Shown: positions 41,501 to 55,488, counted from the first letter of the stretch. The stretch: 64,000 bases of DNA from Hemibagrus wyckioides (GCF_019097595.1 NC_080715.1:1244573-1308572), one strand, 5' to 3'. Notes: generated by a model from the letters alone, not told the origin. Translations and numbers: made by a program.

Positions 41501-44500
41501 ACATACCTACAAACACATACACACACATACCTACAAACACATACACACACATACCTACAAACACACACACACACATACCTACAAACACACACACATACCT
41601 TCAAACATACACACACATACCTACAAAGACATACACACACACACACACACCTTCAAACACACACACATACCTACAAACACACACACACATACCTACAAAC
41701 ACATACACACACACACATACCTACAAACACACACATACCTTCAAACATACACACACATACCTACAAACACATACACACACACACATACCTACAAACACAC
41801 ACACATACCTACAAACACATACACACACACACATACCTACAAACACATACACACACACACATACCTACAAACACACACACATACCTACAAACACATACAC
41901 ACACATACCTACAAACACACACATACCTACAAACACACACAAACACACACACACACATACCTACAAACACACACACATACCTACAAACACACACACACAT
42001 ACCTACAAACACATACACACACATACCTACAAACACATACCTACAAACACACACACACATACCTACAAACACACACACACACACATACCTACAAACACAC
42101 ACACACATACCTACAAACACACACACACACATACCTACAAACACATACACACACATACCTACAAACACACACACACAGATACCTACAAACACACACACAC
42201 ATACCTACAAACACACACACACACATACCTACAAACACACACATACCTACAAACACATACACACACATACCTACAAACACACACACACACACATACCTAC
42301 AAACACACACACATACCTTCAAACACACACATACCTACAAACACACACACACATACCTACAAACACGTACACACACACACATACCTACAAACACACACAT
42401 ACCTACAAACATACACACACATACCTACAAACATACACACACATACCTACAAACATACACACACATACCTACAAACATACACACACATACCTACAAACAC
42501 ACACACACACATACCTACATACACACACACACATACCTACAAACACATACACACACATACCTACAAACACACACACATACCTACAAACACACACACACAC
42601 ATACCTACAAACACACACACATACCTACAAACACATACACACACATACCTACAAACACACACATACCTACAAACACACACACACACATACCTACAAACAC
42701 ACACACACATACCTACAAACACACACACATACCTACAAACACACACAAATACCTACAAACACATACACACACATACCTACGAACACACACACATACCTAC
42801 AAAGACACACACATACCTAAAAAACACACACACACATACCTACAAACACACACACACACACATACCTACAAACACACACACACACATACCTACAAACACA
42901 CACAAACACACACACACACATACCTATAAACACACACACATACCTACAAACACACACACATACCTACAAACACACACACACACATACCTACAAACACATA
43001 CACACACATACCTACAAACACACACACATACCTACAAACACACACACATACCTTCAAACACACACACATACCTACAAACACATACACACACACACATACC
43101 TACAAACACACACATACCTTCAAACATACACACACATACCTACAAACACATACACACACACACATACCTACAAACACACACATACCTACAAACACACACA
43201 CACATACCTACAAACACATACACACACACACATACCTACAAACATACACACACATACCTACAAACACATACACACACACACATACCTACAAACACATACA
43301 CACACACACATACCTACAAACACACACACATACCTTCAATCACACACACACACACACACATACCTACAAACACACACACATACCTACAAACACATACACA
43401 CACATACCTACAAACACACACACATACCTACAAACACATACACACACATACCTACAAACACACACACATACCTACAAACACACACACACATACCTACAAA
43501 CACACACACACACATACCTACAAACACACACACACACATACCTACAAACACACACACATACCTACAAACACACACACACATACCTACAAACACACACACA
43601 CATACCTACAAACACACACACATACCTTCAAACATACACACACATACCTACAAACACACACACACACACACACATACCTTCAAACACACACACATACCTA
43701 CAAACACATACACACACACACATACCTACAAACACACACATACCTTCAAACATACACACACATACCTACAAACACATACACACACACACATACCTACAAA
43801 CATACACACACATACCTACAAACACATACACACACACACATACCTACAAACACATACACACACACACATACCTACAAACACACACACACACACACACACA
43901 TACCTACAAACACACACACATACCTACAAACACATACACACACATACCTACAAACACACACACATACCTACAAACACATACACACACATACCTACAAACA
44001 CACACACATACCTACAAACACACACACATACCTACAAACACACACACACACATACCTACAAACACACACACATACCTACAAACACACACACACATACCTA
44101 CAAACACATACACACACATACCTACAAACACATACACACACATACCTACAAACACACACACACACATACCTACAAACACACACACACACACATACCTACA
44201 AACACACACACATACCTACAAACACATACACACACATACCTACAAACACACACACATACCTACAAACACACACACACACACATACCTACAAACACACACA
44301 CACATACCTACAAACACACACACACACATACCTACAAACACACACACACACATACCTACAAACACACACACACACATACCTACAAACACACACACACATA
44401 CCTACAAACACATACACACACATACCTACAAACACACACACACACACATACCTACAAACACACACACATACCTTCAAACACACACATACCTACAAACACA

Positions 44501-47500
44501 CACACACATACCTACAAACACACACATACCTTCAAACATACACACACATACCTACAAACACATACACACACACACATACCTACAAACATACACACACATA
44601 CCTACAAACATACACACACATACCTACAAACACACACACACACACATACCTACATACACACACACATACCTACAAACACACACACACATACCTACAAACA
44701 CACACACATACCTACAAACACATACACACACATACCTACAAACACACACACATACCTACAAACATACACACACATACCTACAAACACATACACACACATA
44801 CCTACAAACACACACACATACCTACAAACACACACACACACATACCTACAAACACACACACATACCTACAAACACACACACACACACATACCTACAAACA
44901 CACACACACATACCTACAAACACACACACATACCTACAAACACATACACACACATACCTACAAACACACACACACACATACCTACAAACACACACACACA
45001 CATACCTACAAACACACACACACACATACCTACAAACACACACACACACACATACCTACAAACACACACACACATACCTACAAACACACACACACACATA
45101 CCTACAAACACATACACACACATACCTACAAACACACACACACAGATACCTACAAACACACACACACACATACCTACAAACACACACACACACATACCTA
45201 CAAACACACACACACATACCTACAAACACATACACACACATACCTACAAAGACACACACACACACACACATACCTACAAACACACACACACATACCTACA
45301 AACACGTACACACACACACATACCTACAAACACACACATACCTTCAAACATACACACACATACCTACAAACACATACACACACACACATACCTACAAACA
45401 TACACACACATACCTACAAACATACACACACACACATACCTACATACACACACACACATACCTACAAACACATACACACACATACCTACAAACACACACA
45501 CATACCTACAAACACACACACACATACCTACAAACACACACACATACCTACAAACACATACACACACATACCTACAAACACATACACACACATACCTACA
45601 AACACACACACATACCTACAAACACACACACACACATACCTACAAACACACACACACACATACCTACAAACACACACACACACATACCTACAAACACACA
45701 CACATACCTACAAACACACACACACACATACCTACAAACACATACACACACATACCTACAAACACACACACATACCTACAAACACACACACATACCTTCA
45801 AACACACACACATACCTACAAACACATACACACACACACACATACCTACAAACACACACACATACCTACAAACACACACACACACATACCTACAAACACA
45901 CACACATACCTACAAACACACACACATACCTACAAACACACACACATACCTACAAACACATACACACACATACCTACAAACACACACACATACCTACAAA
46001 CACACACACATACCTTCAAACATACACACACATACCTACAAACACATACACACACACACACACACATACCTTCAAACACACACACATACCTACAAACACA
46101 TACACACACACACATACCTACAAACACACACATACCTTCAAACATACACACACATACCTACAAACACATACACACACACACATACCTACAAACATACACA
46201 CACATACCTACAAACACATACACACACACACATACCTACAAACACATACACACACACACATACCTACAAACACACACACATACCTTCAATCACACACACA
46301 TACCTAGAAACATACACACACATACCTACAAACACATACACACACATACCTACAAACACACACACATACCTACAAACACACACACATACCTACAAACACA
46401 TACACACACATACCTACAAACACACACACATACCTTCAAACACACACACACACACACACACATACCTACAAACACACACACATACCTACAAACACATACA
46501 CACACATACCTACAAACACACACACATACCTACAAACACATACACACACATACCTACAAACACACACACATACCTACAAACACATACACACACATACCTA
46601 CAAACACACACACATACCTACAAACACATACACACACATACCTACAAACACACACACATACCTATAAACACACACACACACATACCTACAAACACATACA
46701 CACACATACCTACAAACACACACACATACCTATAAACACACACACACACATACCTACAAACACACACACATACCTACAAACACACACATACCTACAAACA
46801 CATACACACACATACCTACAAACACACACACATACCTACAAACACACACACACACATACCTACAAACACATACATACCTTCAAACACACACACATACCTA
46901 CAAACACACACACACATACCTTCAAACATACACACACATACCTACAAACACATACACACACACATACCTACAAACACACACACACACATACCTACAAACA
47001 CACACACACATACCTACAAACACACACACACATACCTTCAAACATACACACACATACCTACAAACACATACACACACACATACCTACAAACACACACACA
47101 CACATACCTTCAAACATACACACACATACCTACAAACACATACATTCCTTCAAACACACACACATACCTACAAACATACACACACATACCTACAAACATA
47201 CACACACACATACCTACAAACACATACACACACACACATACCTACAAACATACACACACATACCTACAAACACATACACACACACACACATACCTACAAA
47301 CATACACACACATACCTACAAACACATACACACACACACATACCTACAAACACATACACACACACACATACCTACAAAGACACACACACATACCTACAAA
47401 CACATACACACACACACATACCTACAAACACACACACATACCTTCAAACACACACACACACACACATACCTACAAACATACACACACATACCTACAAACA

Positions 47501-48028
47501 CACACACACACATACCTACAAACATACACACACATACCTACAAACACACACATACCTACAAACACATACATACCTTCAAACACACACACATACCTACAAA
47601 CACACACACATACCTTTAAAAAATACACACACATACCTACAAACACATACACACACACATACCTACAAACACATACACACACACATACCTTCAAACACAC
47701 ACACACATACCTACAAACACACACACATACCTACAAACACACACATACCTTCAAACACACACACATACCTACAAACACACACATACCTTCAAACACACAC
47801 ACATACCTACAAACACATACATACCTACAAACACACACATACCTTCAAACACACACACATACCTACAAACACATACATACCTACAAACACACACATACCT
47901 TCAAACACACACACATACCTACAAACACATACATACCTACAAACACACACACATACCTACAAACACATACATACCTACAAACACACACACATACCTACAA
48001 ACACATACATACCTTCAAACATACACAC
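35423..48028. repeat. Giant C/A-rich satellite, second block
   Basis: About 12.6 kb of the same unit family, more uniform than the first block and dominated by alternating CCTACAAACACATACACACA and CCTACAAACACACACACATA units. CCTTCAAAC heads are rarer; CCTAAAAAAC is almost absent except near 42820 and 40300. On the plus strand one frame stays open from 35408 to 40390 (1660 codons of Thr, His, Tyr, Lys, Leu, Gln, Pro and Asn). This arises because the unit contains no TAA, TAG or TGA in that phase. Towards 47700-48010 the array changes to CCTTCAAAC/CATACATACC units just before the gypsy LTR. Confidence 0.98.
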
Positions 48029-48688
48029 TGTGACGGCGCTGCGCACACCGCCGCACGCATGCAGAAAAGAGTCGCTCCTCGCCCCCTCCCTCTCCCTGTA
48101 AAACACAAGCGGCAGGGATGCAGCACCCTGGACAGTGGCGCCCGCATAGACGAAAGCGGATCAGCATCATGGCTAGCGCCACTAAATTGGAGTGCAGGGC
48201 GGAGCAGGAGAAAGCGCGCCAAAACGCTCTGGGCCAATCAGAAGTGCCGCTAGACCATCCACCCTCCAGCTCAGCAGCACAACAGAGAGGCTGGCCTCGC
48301 CAGCCCCAGAAGGTAGGGGGAAGCCCCCTGCTGGACTAATAGGGATGGTGTGTTTGTTTTGCAGGCAGCTCGGACTAACGCAACGCCTTCGTGCAACCAT
48401 TGAAGCTCAGCCCCTCCTGGATCTGCACCTGCCGTCCCCAGCCGTTTTCAGCCTTCTCCAGGACGCTGCCGCTGTCGTTAGCTCTCCCTGGCCTAGGCGC
48501 CCTTTCAGGGAAGAATCTCCTTAGTTGGTTATCCTTTTTTCTTTTTTGTCCCTTTTTTTTCCCCCCTCTGCTCTCCTGCTAACCTGAGTTCCTGTCTTCC
48601 CTACTTTCAGTTCGGAGTAATTAAAAGCTGGTGTTTACGTGCTCCCGGGCTCTGTGTGTTGTTCTCTGTCCCCACTCAGTGTGCTACA
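48029..48688 (+). mobile_element. 5' LTR of a Gmr1-like Ty3/gypsy element
   Basis: About 660 bp that starts TGTGACGGCG directly after satellite sequence and ends TGTGCTACA just before a primer-binding-site candidate. The first 250 bp are G/C- and CpG-rich, unlike the surrounding array. A pyrimidine-rich stretch (48531-48575) and ATTAAA at about 48620 lie in the second half, suiting an R/U5 region. The limits come from TG...CA ends and the position of Gag; the matching 3' LTR is absent, so they cannot be confirmed by self-comparison. Confidence 0.72.
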
Positions 48689-48689
48689 C

Positions 48690-48706
48690 TGGTGGAGAAT
48701 GCGAGC
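48690..48706 (+). other. Candidate primer-binding site
   Basis: TGGTGGAGAATGCGAGC lies one base after the LTR end. It begins with TGG, complementary to the CCA end of tRNAs, as LTR-element primer sites do. The priming tRNA is not identified. It overlaps the Gag start codon at 48699. Confidence 0.5.
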
Positions 48707-49628
48707 AGGCGACGCAGAACAGGCTCCTGCAGTCAGCCTGGAGCACATTCTAAAGCACCTGCTAGAGACAAGTATCCACCAGCAGGAGGCTACACGGGAG
48801 CTAGCCCGGGGCCTGATAACCACCACTGAAGAGCTAAAGGAGCTCCGAAGAGGGCCCCATGCTGCGGCATTCCCTCTCCCAGACCCCGGCCACGCTGCCC
48901 GGCACCTCCTCACAAAGATTACAGCAGCGGATGACGTGGAGGCCTTCCTCGAGACGTTCGAGCGTACGGCGGAACGGGAAGAGTGGCCACGGCGTGATTG
49001 GGCCAACGTGCTCACCCCCCTTCTCACTGGGGCTGCCCAACTGGCCTATTATGCTCTCGAAATGGAGAAAGCACAGGACTACGAGCTGGTTCGGGCCGAA
49101 ATCCTCACCCGGTGCGGCCGATCTCCAGTCAGTGCGGCCGGGGACTTCCATAAATGGTGGTACGACCCCAGCACCAACCCCCGGGCCCAGATGGATGACC
49201 TCCTTCACTGCTGCCGCCGGTGGCTACAACCAGACCAGCTGTCGGCCAAAGAGGTCACCGAGCGGGTGGCCATGGACCGGTTCCTGCGAGCCCTCCCTTC
49301 GGAGGAGCGCAAGGCCGTGGGGCTGCGTAATCCCACCTCCCCGAGAGAGCTCCTCGATGGGCTGGAGTGTGCACTGGCAACCCTTGAGATCAGCCGGGAC
49401 CTACGGAAGGCGGATTTCCGACCCCCTCCCCGCCGGCCCCAGGGCACCCGGCTGCCCGACACAGGGTCCTATGGAGAGAAAAGGAGGCCAGAAGAGCGGC
49501 CCCCTCGAGGTCCCGTGGATGAGCCCATGCCTACCGAGCCCACCCCGCCAGGTCGGCTCCCAAACCGTGGCTCGATGGATGTGTCCTGCATGCGACCACC
49601 ATCCCGGAATCCCCAAGGGTCACCGTGA
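48699..49628 (+). CDS. Gag of a Gmr1-like gypsy element, with SCAN-like domain
   Basis: A 309-residue open frame coding for the capsid-type structural protein of the retrotransposon. The ATG at 48699 follows the primer site; the frame is open upstream to 48639, inside the LTR. Residues about 75-135 hold a Gag core (DDVEAFLETFERTAEREEW, TGAAQLAYYAL). Residues about 150-226 line up with the SCAN domain of vertebrate zinc-finger proteins, which is thought to derive from this kind of Gag: FHKWWYDPSTNPRA, RRWLQPDQLSAKEV, DRFLRALPSEERKAV, NPTSPRELLDGLE. The end is Pro/Arg-rich. No zinc knuckle (CCHC) is visible and the frame stops at 49626, so a short deletion probably removed the nucleocapsid part. 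The protease frame follows in the -1 phase. Confidence 0.85.
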   Translation: MRAGDAEQAPAVSLEHILKHLLETSIHQQEATRELARGLITTTEELKELRRGPHAAAFPLPDPGHAARHLLTKITAADDVEAFLETFERTAEREEWPRRDWANVLTPLLTGAAQLAYYALEMEKAQDYELVRAEILTRCGRSPVSAAGDFHKWWYDPSTNPRAQMDDLLHCCRRWLQPDQLSAKEVTERVAMDRFLRALPSEERKAVGLRNPTSPRELLDGLECALATLEISRDLRKADFRPPPRRPQGTRLPDTGSYGEKRRPEERPPRGPVDEPMPTEPTPPGRLPNRGSMDVSCMRPPSRNPQGSP

Positions 49629-49972
49629 AGCTCAATGGCCACTCCGTGCCTGCCCTGCTGGACTCAGGGAGTACCATCACCCTGGTCCGACCCGGCGTTC
49701 TCCCCAAGACAGCAAAACCGGCAGGGATCATACCCATCTCCTGTATCCACGGGGATGTCCGGTCCGTCTCATCCGCTCAGGTCCTCATCCGGGGCCCAGC
49801 CGAGGAGTGGCCTGTCGTCGCGGGAGTAATCCAAAATCTCCTAGTCCCTGTGCTACTCGGCTGTGACTGGCCAGGGTTCTTCGCCACCATGAAGGGCCCC
49901 AACCAGAGCCCGGACAAAGCCAGCGTGCATGGCCCGCGGAGCCCCGGACCCAGAGCCTTCCTCCCCAGGTGA
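49560..49972 (+). pseudogene. Retropepsin-like protease of the Gmr1-like element
   Basis: Open frame in the -1 phase relative to Gag, overlapping its end. It reads ATTIPESPRVTVKLNGHSV, then ALLDSGSTITLV with the catalytic Asp-Ser-Gly at 49661-49669, and LLGCDWPGF near the end. It would cut the Gag-Pol polyprotein. The frame ends at a TGA at 49970, and the integrase lies in another frame, so a frameshift or deletion separates them. There is no proper ATG; a real product would need frameshift expression from Gag. Confidence 0.82.
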
Positions 49973-50432
49973 GTCTGAGAAAGAAGCTAATCCCCTGTCT
50001 TCCCTATCTCAGCAGGTCACCAGGGAAGGGGGTTTCGGACGGGAGCAGAAAGAGGATGACCAGCTGAAGCACTGCTGGGTCCAAGTTCTGCAGGTAGAGG
50101 GTGTAAACACCCACCCAGTGGACCAGCTTCCCGCGGCGTATTTCCTCGTCAAGAGGGGATTGCTGTACTACCACACCGAACGCCGTGGGGAGCCATGTGA
50201 CTTATTAGTAGTCCCTCACTCACGGACCGCCCTCCTCCTGCATCTGGCCCACACACATCCGCTGGGGGGCCATCTGGGCCCGTGTAACACCCTAGAGAAA
50301 CTCAAGGACCGGTTTACCTGGCCTGGAATGCAGGCAGAAGTCCAAGCCTTCTGCCGGGCCTGTCCCAAGTGCCAACAGACAGCCCCCCAGAAGCCAGCGC
50401 CGACTATGTCCAAGACATGCAGGCGAGAATAG
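49929..50432 (+). pseudogene. Integrase N-terminal zinc-binding (H2C2) part, Gmr1-like element
   Basis: The frame contains the spacer region and then the integrase zinc domain: LLHLAHTHPLGGHLG (His residues at about 50250-50272), NTLEKLKDRFTWPGM, FCRACPKCQQ (Cys codons 50361 and 50370). The catalytic D-D-E core that should follow is absent. After TAPQKPAP the sequence jumps, within about 10 bases (50393-50405), to the integrase C-terminal domain in a different frame. The shift ends this frame at 50432. The apparent ATG at 49929 is not a genuine start. Confidence 0.85.
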
Positions 50433-50867
50433 ACCGAGTGGGTCCTATCGTACGAGAGCATATGGAGGCAGCCCAAAGAGACCAGCAGCGAGCCTATAAC
50501 CGGCCAGCCCAACCCCGGGAGTTTCAGCCCGGGGACCAAGTAATGCTCCTAGTCCCCAATACCACCTGCAAGTTCCTTGCCAAGTGGCAGGGGCCCTACA
50601 CAGTCCTCGAACGGGTGGGACCGGTAAACTACCGCCTCCAACAGCCAGGTAAGCGCGCAGACACACAGCTATACCACATCAATATCCTAAAAAGGTGGTT
50701 GCCGGCCCAGCCGGCTGTGTCTGCGTTTGCTTCTGCCGCCACAGATCCCCAAGAGGGCACCTTAGTCAGGAGGGGAGAGGAGCTCTCGCCAGCCCAACAG
50801 CAAGATCTCACCGAGCTCATCGACCAATTCTCAGATGTGTTCTCGGCCACTCCAGGGCTCACTACAA
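50399..50867 (+). pseudogene. Integrase C-terminal (GPY/F) domain and start of reverse transcriptase, truncated by the array
   Basis: In frame with 50369: an alpha-helical stretch (ADYVQDMQARIDRV, REHMEAAQRDQQRAYNRPA), then the chromatin/DNA-binding C-terminal integrase domain with KWQGPYTVLERVGPVNYRL and LYHINILKRW. It continues without a break into a linker and ELIDQFSDVFSATPGLTT, the sequence that normally leads into gypsy-type reverse transcriptase. There it stops: from 50868 satellite repeat follows. The frame stays open for another 1,330 codons because the repeat has no stops. Integrase before RT is the arrangement described for Gmr1 (cod) elements. RT, RNase H and the 3' LTR are lost. 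Confidence 0.86.
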
Positions 50868-53800
50868 CACACATACCTTCAAACACACACACATACCTAC
50901 AAACACACACACATACCTACAAACACACACACACATACCTACAAACACACACACACATACCTACAAACACACATACCTACAAACACACACACACACACAC
51001 ATACCTTCAAACACACACACATACCTACAAACACATACAAACACACACACACATACCTTCAAACATACACACACATACCTACAAACACATACACACACAC
51101 ACATACCTACAAACACATACACACACATACCTACAAACACACACACATACCTACAAACACATACACACACATACCTACAAACACACACATACCTTCAAAC
51201 ATACACACACACACACACACACATACCTTCAAACACACACACACACACATACCTACAAACATACACACACATACCTTCAAACACACACACACACACACAC
51301 ATACCTACAAACATACACACACATACCTTCAAACACACACACATACCTACAAACACATACACACACATACCTACAAACACACACATACCTACAAACACAC
51401 ACACACACACATACCTTCAAACACACACACATACCTACAAACACATACACACACATACCTACAAACACACACATACCTTCAAACATACACACACACACAC
51501 ACACACACACATACCTTCAAACACACACACACACACATACCTACAAACATACACACACATACCTTCAAACACACACACATACATACCTACAAACACACAC
51601 ATACCTACAAACACACACACACACACATACCTTCAAGCACACACACATACCTTCAAACACACACACATACCTACAAACACACACATACCTTCAAACATAC
51701 ACACACACACATACCTTCAAACACACACACATACCTACAAACATACACACACATACCTTCAAACACACACACATACCTACAAACACATACACACACATAC
51801 CTACAAACACACACATACCTACACACACACACACACATACCTTCAAACACACACATACCTACAAACACATACACACACATACCTACAAACACACACATAC
51901 CTACAAACACATACACACACACACACATACCTTCAAACACACACACATACCTACAAACACATACACACACATACCTACAAACACACACATATCTTCAACC
52001 ATACACACACACACACACACACACACATACCTTCAAACACACACACACACACATACCTACAAACATACACACACATACCTTCAAACACACACACATACCT
52101 ACAAACACATACACACACATACCTACAAACACACACATATCTTCAACCATACACACACACACACACACACACACACATACCTTCAAACACACACACACAC
52201 ACACATACCTACAAACATACACACACATACCTTCAAACACACACACATACATACCTACAAACACACACATACCTACAAACACACACACACACACATACCT
52301 TCAAACACACACACATACCTTCAAACACACACACATACCTACAAACACACACATACCTTCAAACACACACACATACATACCTACAAACACACACATACCT
52401 TCAAACACACACATACCTTCAAACACACACACATACCTTCAAACACACACACATACCTACAAACACACACATACCTTCAAACATACACACACACACACAC
52501 ACACATATACCTTCAAACACACACACATACCTACAAACATACACACACACACACATATACCTTCAAACACACACACATACCTACAAACATACACACACAT
52601 ACCTTCAAACACACACACACCTACAAACACATACACACACATACCTACAAACACACACATACCTACACACACACACACACATACCTTCAAACACACACAC
52701 ATACCTACAAACATACACACACATACCTTCAAACACACACACATACCTACAAACACATACACACACATACCTACAAACACACACACATACCTACAAACAT
52801 ACACACACATACCTACAAACACATATACACACACACACACACACACATACCTTCAAACACACACACATACCTACAAACACATACAAACACACACACACAT
52901 ACCTTCAAACACACACACATACCTACAAACACATACACACACACACACACATACCTTCAAACACACACACATACCTACAAACACATACACACACACACAC
53001 ACATACCTTCAAACACACACACATACCTACAAACACATACACACACACACACACACATACCTTCAAACATACACACACATACCTTCAAACATACACACAC
53101 ATACCTACAAACACATACACACACACACACACACACACATACCTTCAAACACACACACATACCTACAAACACACACACATACCTTCAAACATACACACAC
53201 ATACCTACAAACACATACACACACACATACCTACAAACACACACACACATACCTTCAAACATACACACACATACCTACAAACACATACACACACACATAC
53301 CTTCAAACACACACACATACCTACAAACACATACACACACACACACACACATACCTTCAAACACACACACATACCTACAAACACATACAAACACACACAC
53401 ACATACCTTCAAACACACACACATACCTACAAACACATACACACACACACACATACCTTCAAACACACACACATACCTTCAAACACACACACATACCTTC
53501 AAACACACACACATACCTTCAAACATACACACATACCTACAAACACACACACACATACTCAAACACACACACATACTCAAACACACACACATACCTACAA
53601 ACACACACACACATACCTTCAAACATACACACACATACCTACAAACACATACACACACACATACCTTCAAACACACACACATACCTACAAACACATACAC
53701 ACACATACCTACAAACACACACATACCTACAAACATACACACACATACCTACAAACATACACACACATACCTACAAACACACACACACACACATACCTAC

Positions 53801-54773
53801 AAACACATACAAACACACACACACATACCTTCAAACACACACACATACCTACAAACACATACACACACACACACACACATACTTTCAAACACACACACAT
53901 ACCTACAAACACATACAAACACACACACACACATACCTTCAAACACACACACATACCTACAAACACATACACACACACACACACACACACATACCTTCAA
54001 ACACACACACATACCTACAAACACACACATACCTTCAAACATACACACACATACCTACAAACACATACACACACACACACACACACACATACCTTCAAAC
54101 ACACACACATACCTACAAACACATACACACACACATACCTACAAACACACACACACATACCTTCAAACATACACACACATACCTACAAACACATACACAC
54201 ACATACCTACAAACACACACACATACCTTCAAACACACACACATACCTTCAAACACATACACACACACATACCTACAAACACATACACACACACATACCT
54301 ACAAACACACACACACATACCTTCAAACACACACACATACCTTCAAACACATACACACACACATACCTACAAACACATACACACACACATACCTACAAAC
54401 ACACACACACATACCTTCAAACATACACACACATACCTACAAACACATACACACACACATACCTACAAACACATACACACACACACATACCTTCAAACAC
54501 ACACACATACCTACAAACACACACACACATACCTTCAAACATACACACACATACCTACAAACACATACACACACACATACCTACAAACACATACACACAC
54601 ACACATACCTTCAAACATACACACATACCTACAAACACACACACATACCTACAAACACACACACATACCTTCAAACATACACACATACCTACAAACACAC
54701 ACACATACATACCTACAAACACACACACACATACCTACAAACACACACACATACCTACAAACACACACACACA
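50868..54773. repeat. Giant C/A-rich satellite, third block
   Basis: About 3.9 kb of the same family, enriched for pairs CCTTCAAACACACACACATA + CCTACAAACACATACACACA and for long (CA)n runs up to about 15 repeats. It also contains CAAGCAC, TATCTTCAACCATAC (twice, about 51990 and 52138) and CATACTCAAAC variants. All three plus-strand frames are open over nearly the whole block, giving overlapping 1,300-1,500 codon Thr/His-rich frames with no coding meaning. It ends at CACACAGGTTCCTCTCC. Confidence 0.98.
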
Positions 54774-55446
54774 GGTTCCTCTCCTGGTTCCTCAGTGTGT
54801 TGTGTTCTCACCTGCTGGTCTTCATGTTTGAATCTCCTCACCTGTTAAACTGAAGGCTCTGACCAGCAGCTGCTCCTGACCACAGCTCAGAGATATGAAG
54901 CTGAAACAATTAGACATTACGTTTAAACCATAAGGAGACGTCCAGAGGAGCTAACATGAGGTTAAAGACATTTCTGGACAGTAAACCTCCAGAGAGAATG
55001 TTAGTGTCATGTGTTATTAATACTCTCAGCTGTGTTTATAACACTGCAGTAATTAAACATTTATAAATGTATGTAATAACACATAACACTGTGACCTTCA
55101 GACCTGTAAAAAATCACATTTTACTTTCTTTAGCTTTTTAACTGTGGAAATCTGTCAGCCGAGGCAAAATGGTGAAAATTTATTGCCTTTATCTGTGTGT
55201 GTGTGTGTGTGTTTGTGACTCCTGCAGTGTGTTTTTATATTAAATATTAAATTCGGGGGCGTGCAGTAAACACAGATTCTCCATCCTCATCACTTCCCTT
55301 TCATTTCAGAACTGCAGATAAGACAGAAAACAGTGTGTGTGTGTGTGTGTGTGTGTGCTCTGTTTTTGCTGTGTACCAGTGTTATCACCACATGGACTGA
55401 AAATGCCATTTTTCTCCCTGCAGGACAAAAGGAGGAAAAAAACAGC

Positions 55447-55488
<42 letters not shown>

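Noticed and set aside
48859..49866. 335-codon frame overlapping Gag
   Set aside because: Out-of-frame reading of G/C-rich Gag/protease DNA. The motif-bearing frames are the Gag frame at 48699 and the -1 protease frame.
16937..54048. Dozens of Cys/Val-rich minus-strand frames ([14 protein letters not shown] type)
   Set aside because: Reverse translation of the CA satellite. The cysteines come from TGT in (GT)n, so these are not disulfide-rich peptides.
16944..54773. CRISPR-like array (short repeats at near-regular spacing)
   Set aside because: There are no unique spacers; head and (CA)n tail are both repetitive, and the context is a fish genome.
50695..54848. Three overlapping frames of 1,300-1,500 codons
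   Set aside because: All three plus-strand frames are open at once because the repeat is stop-free. Simultaneous coding is not credible.
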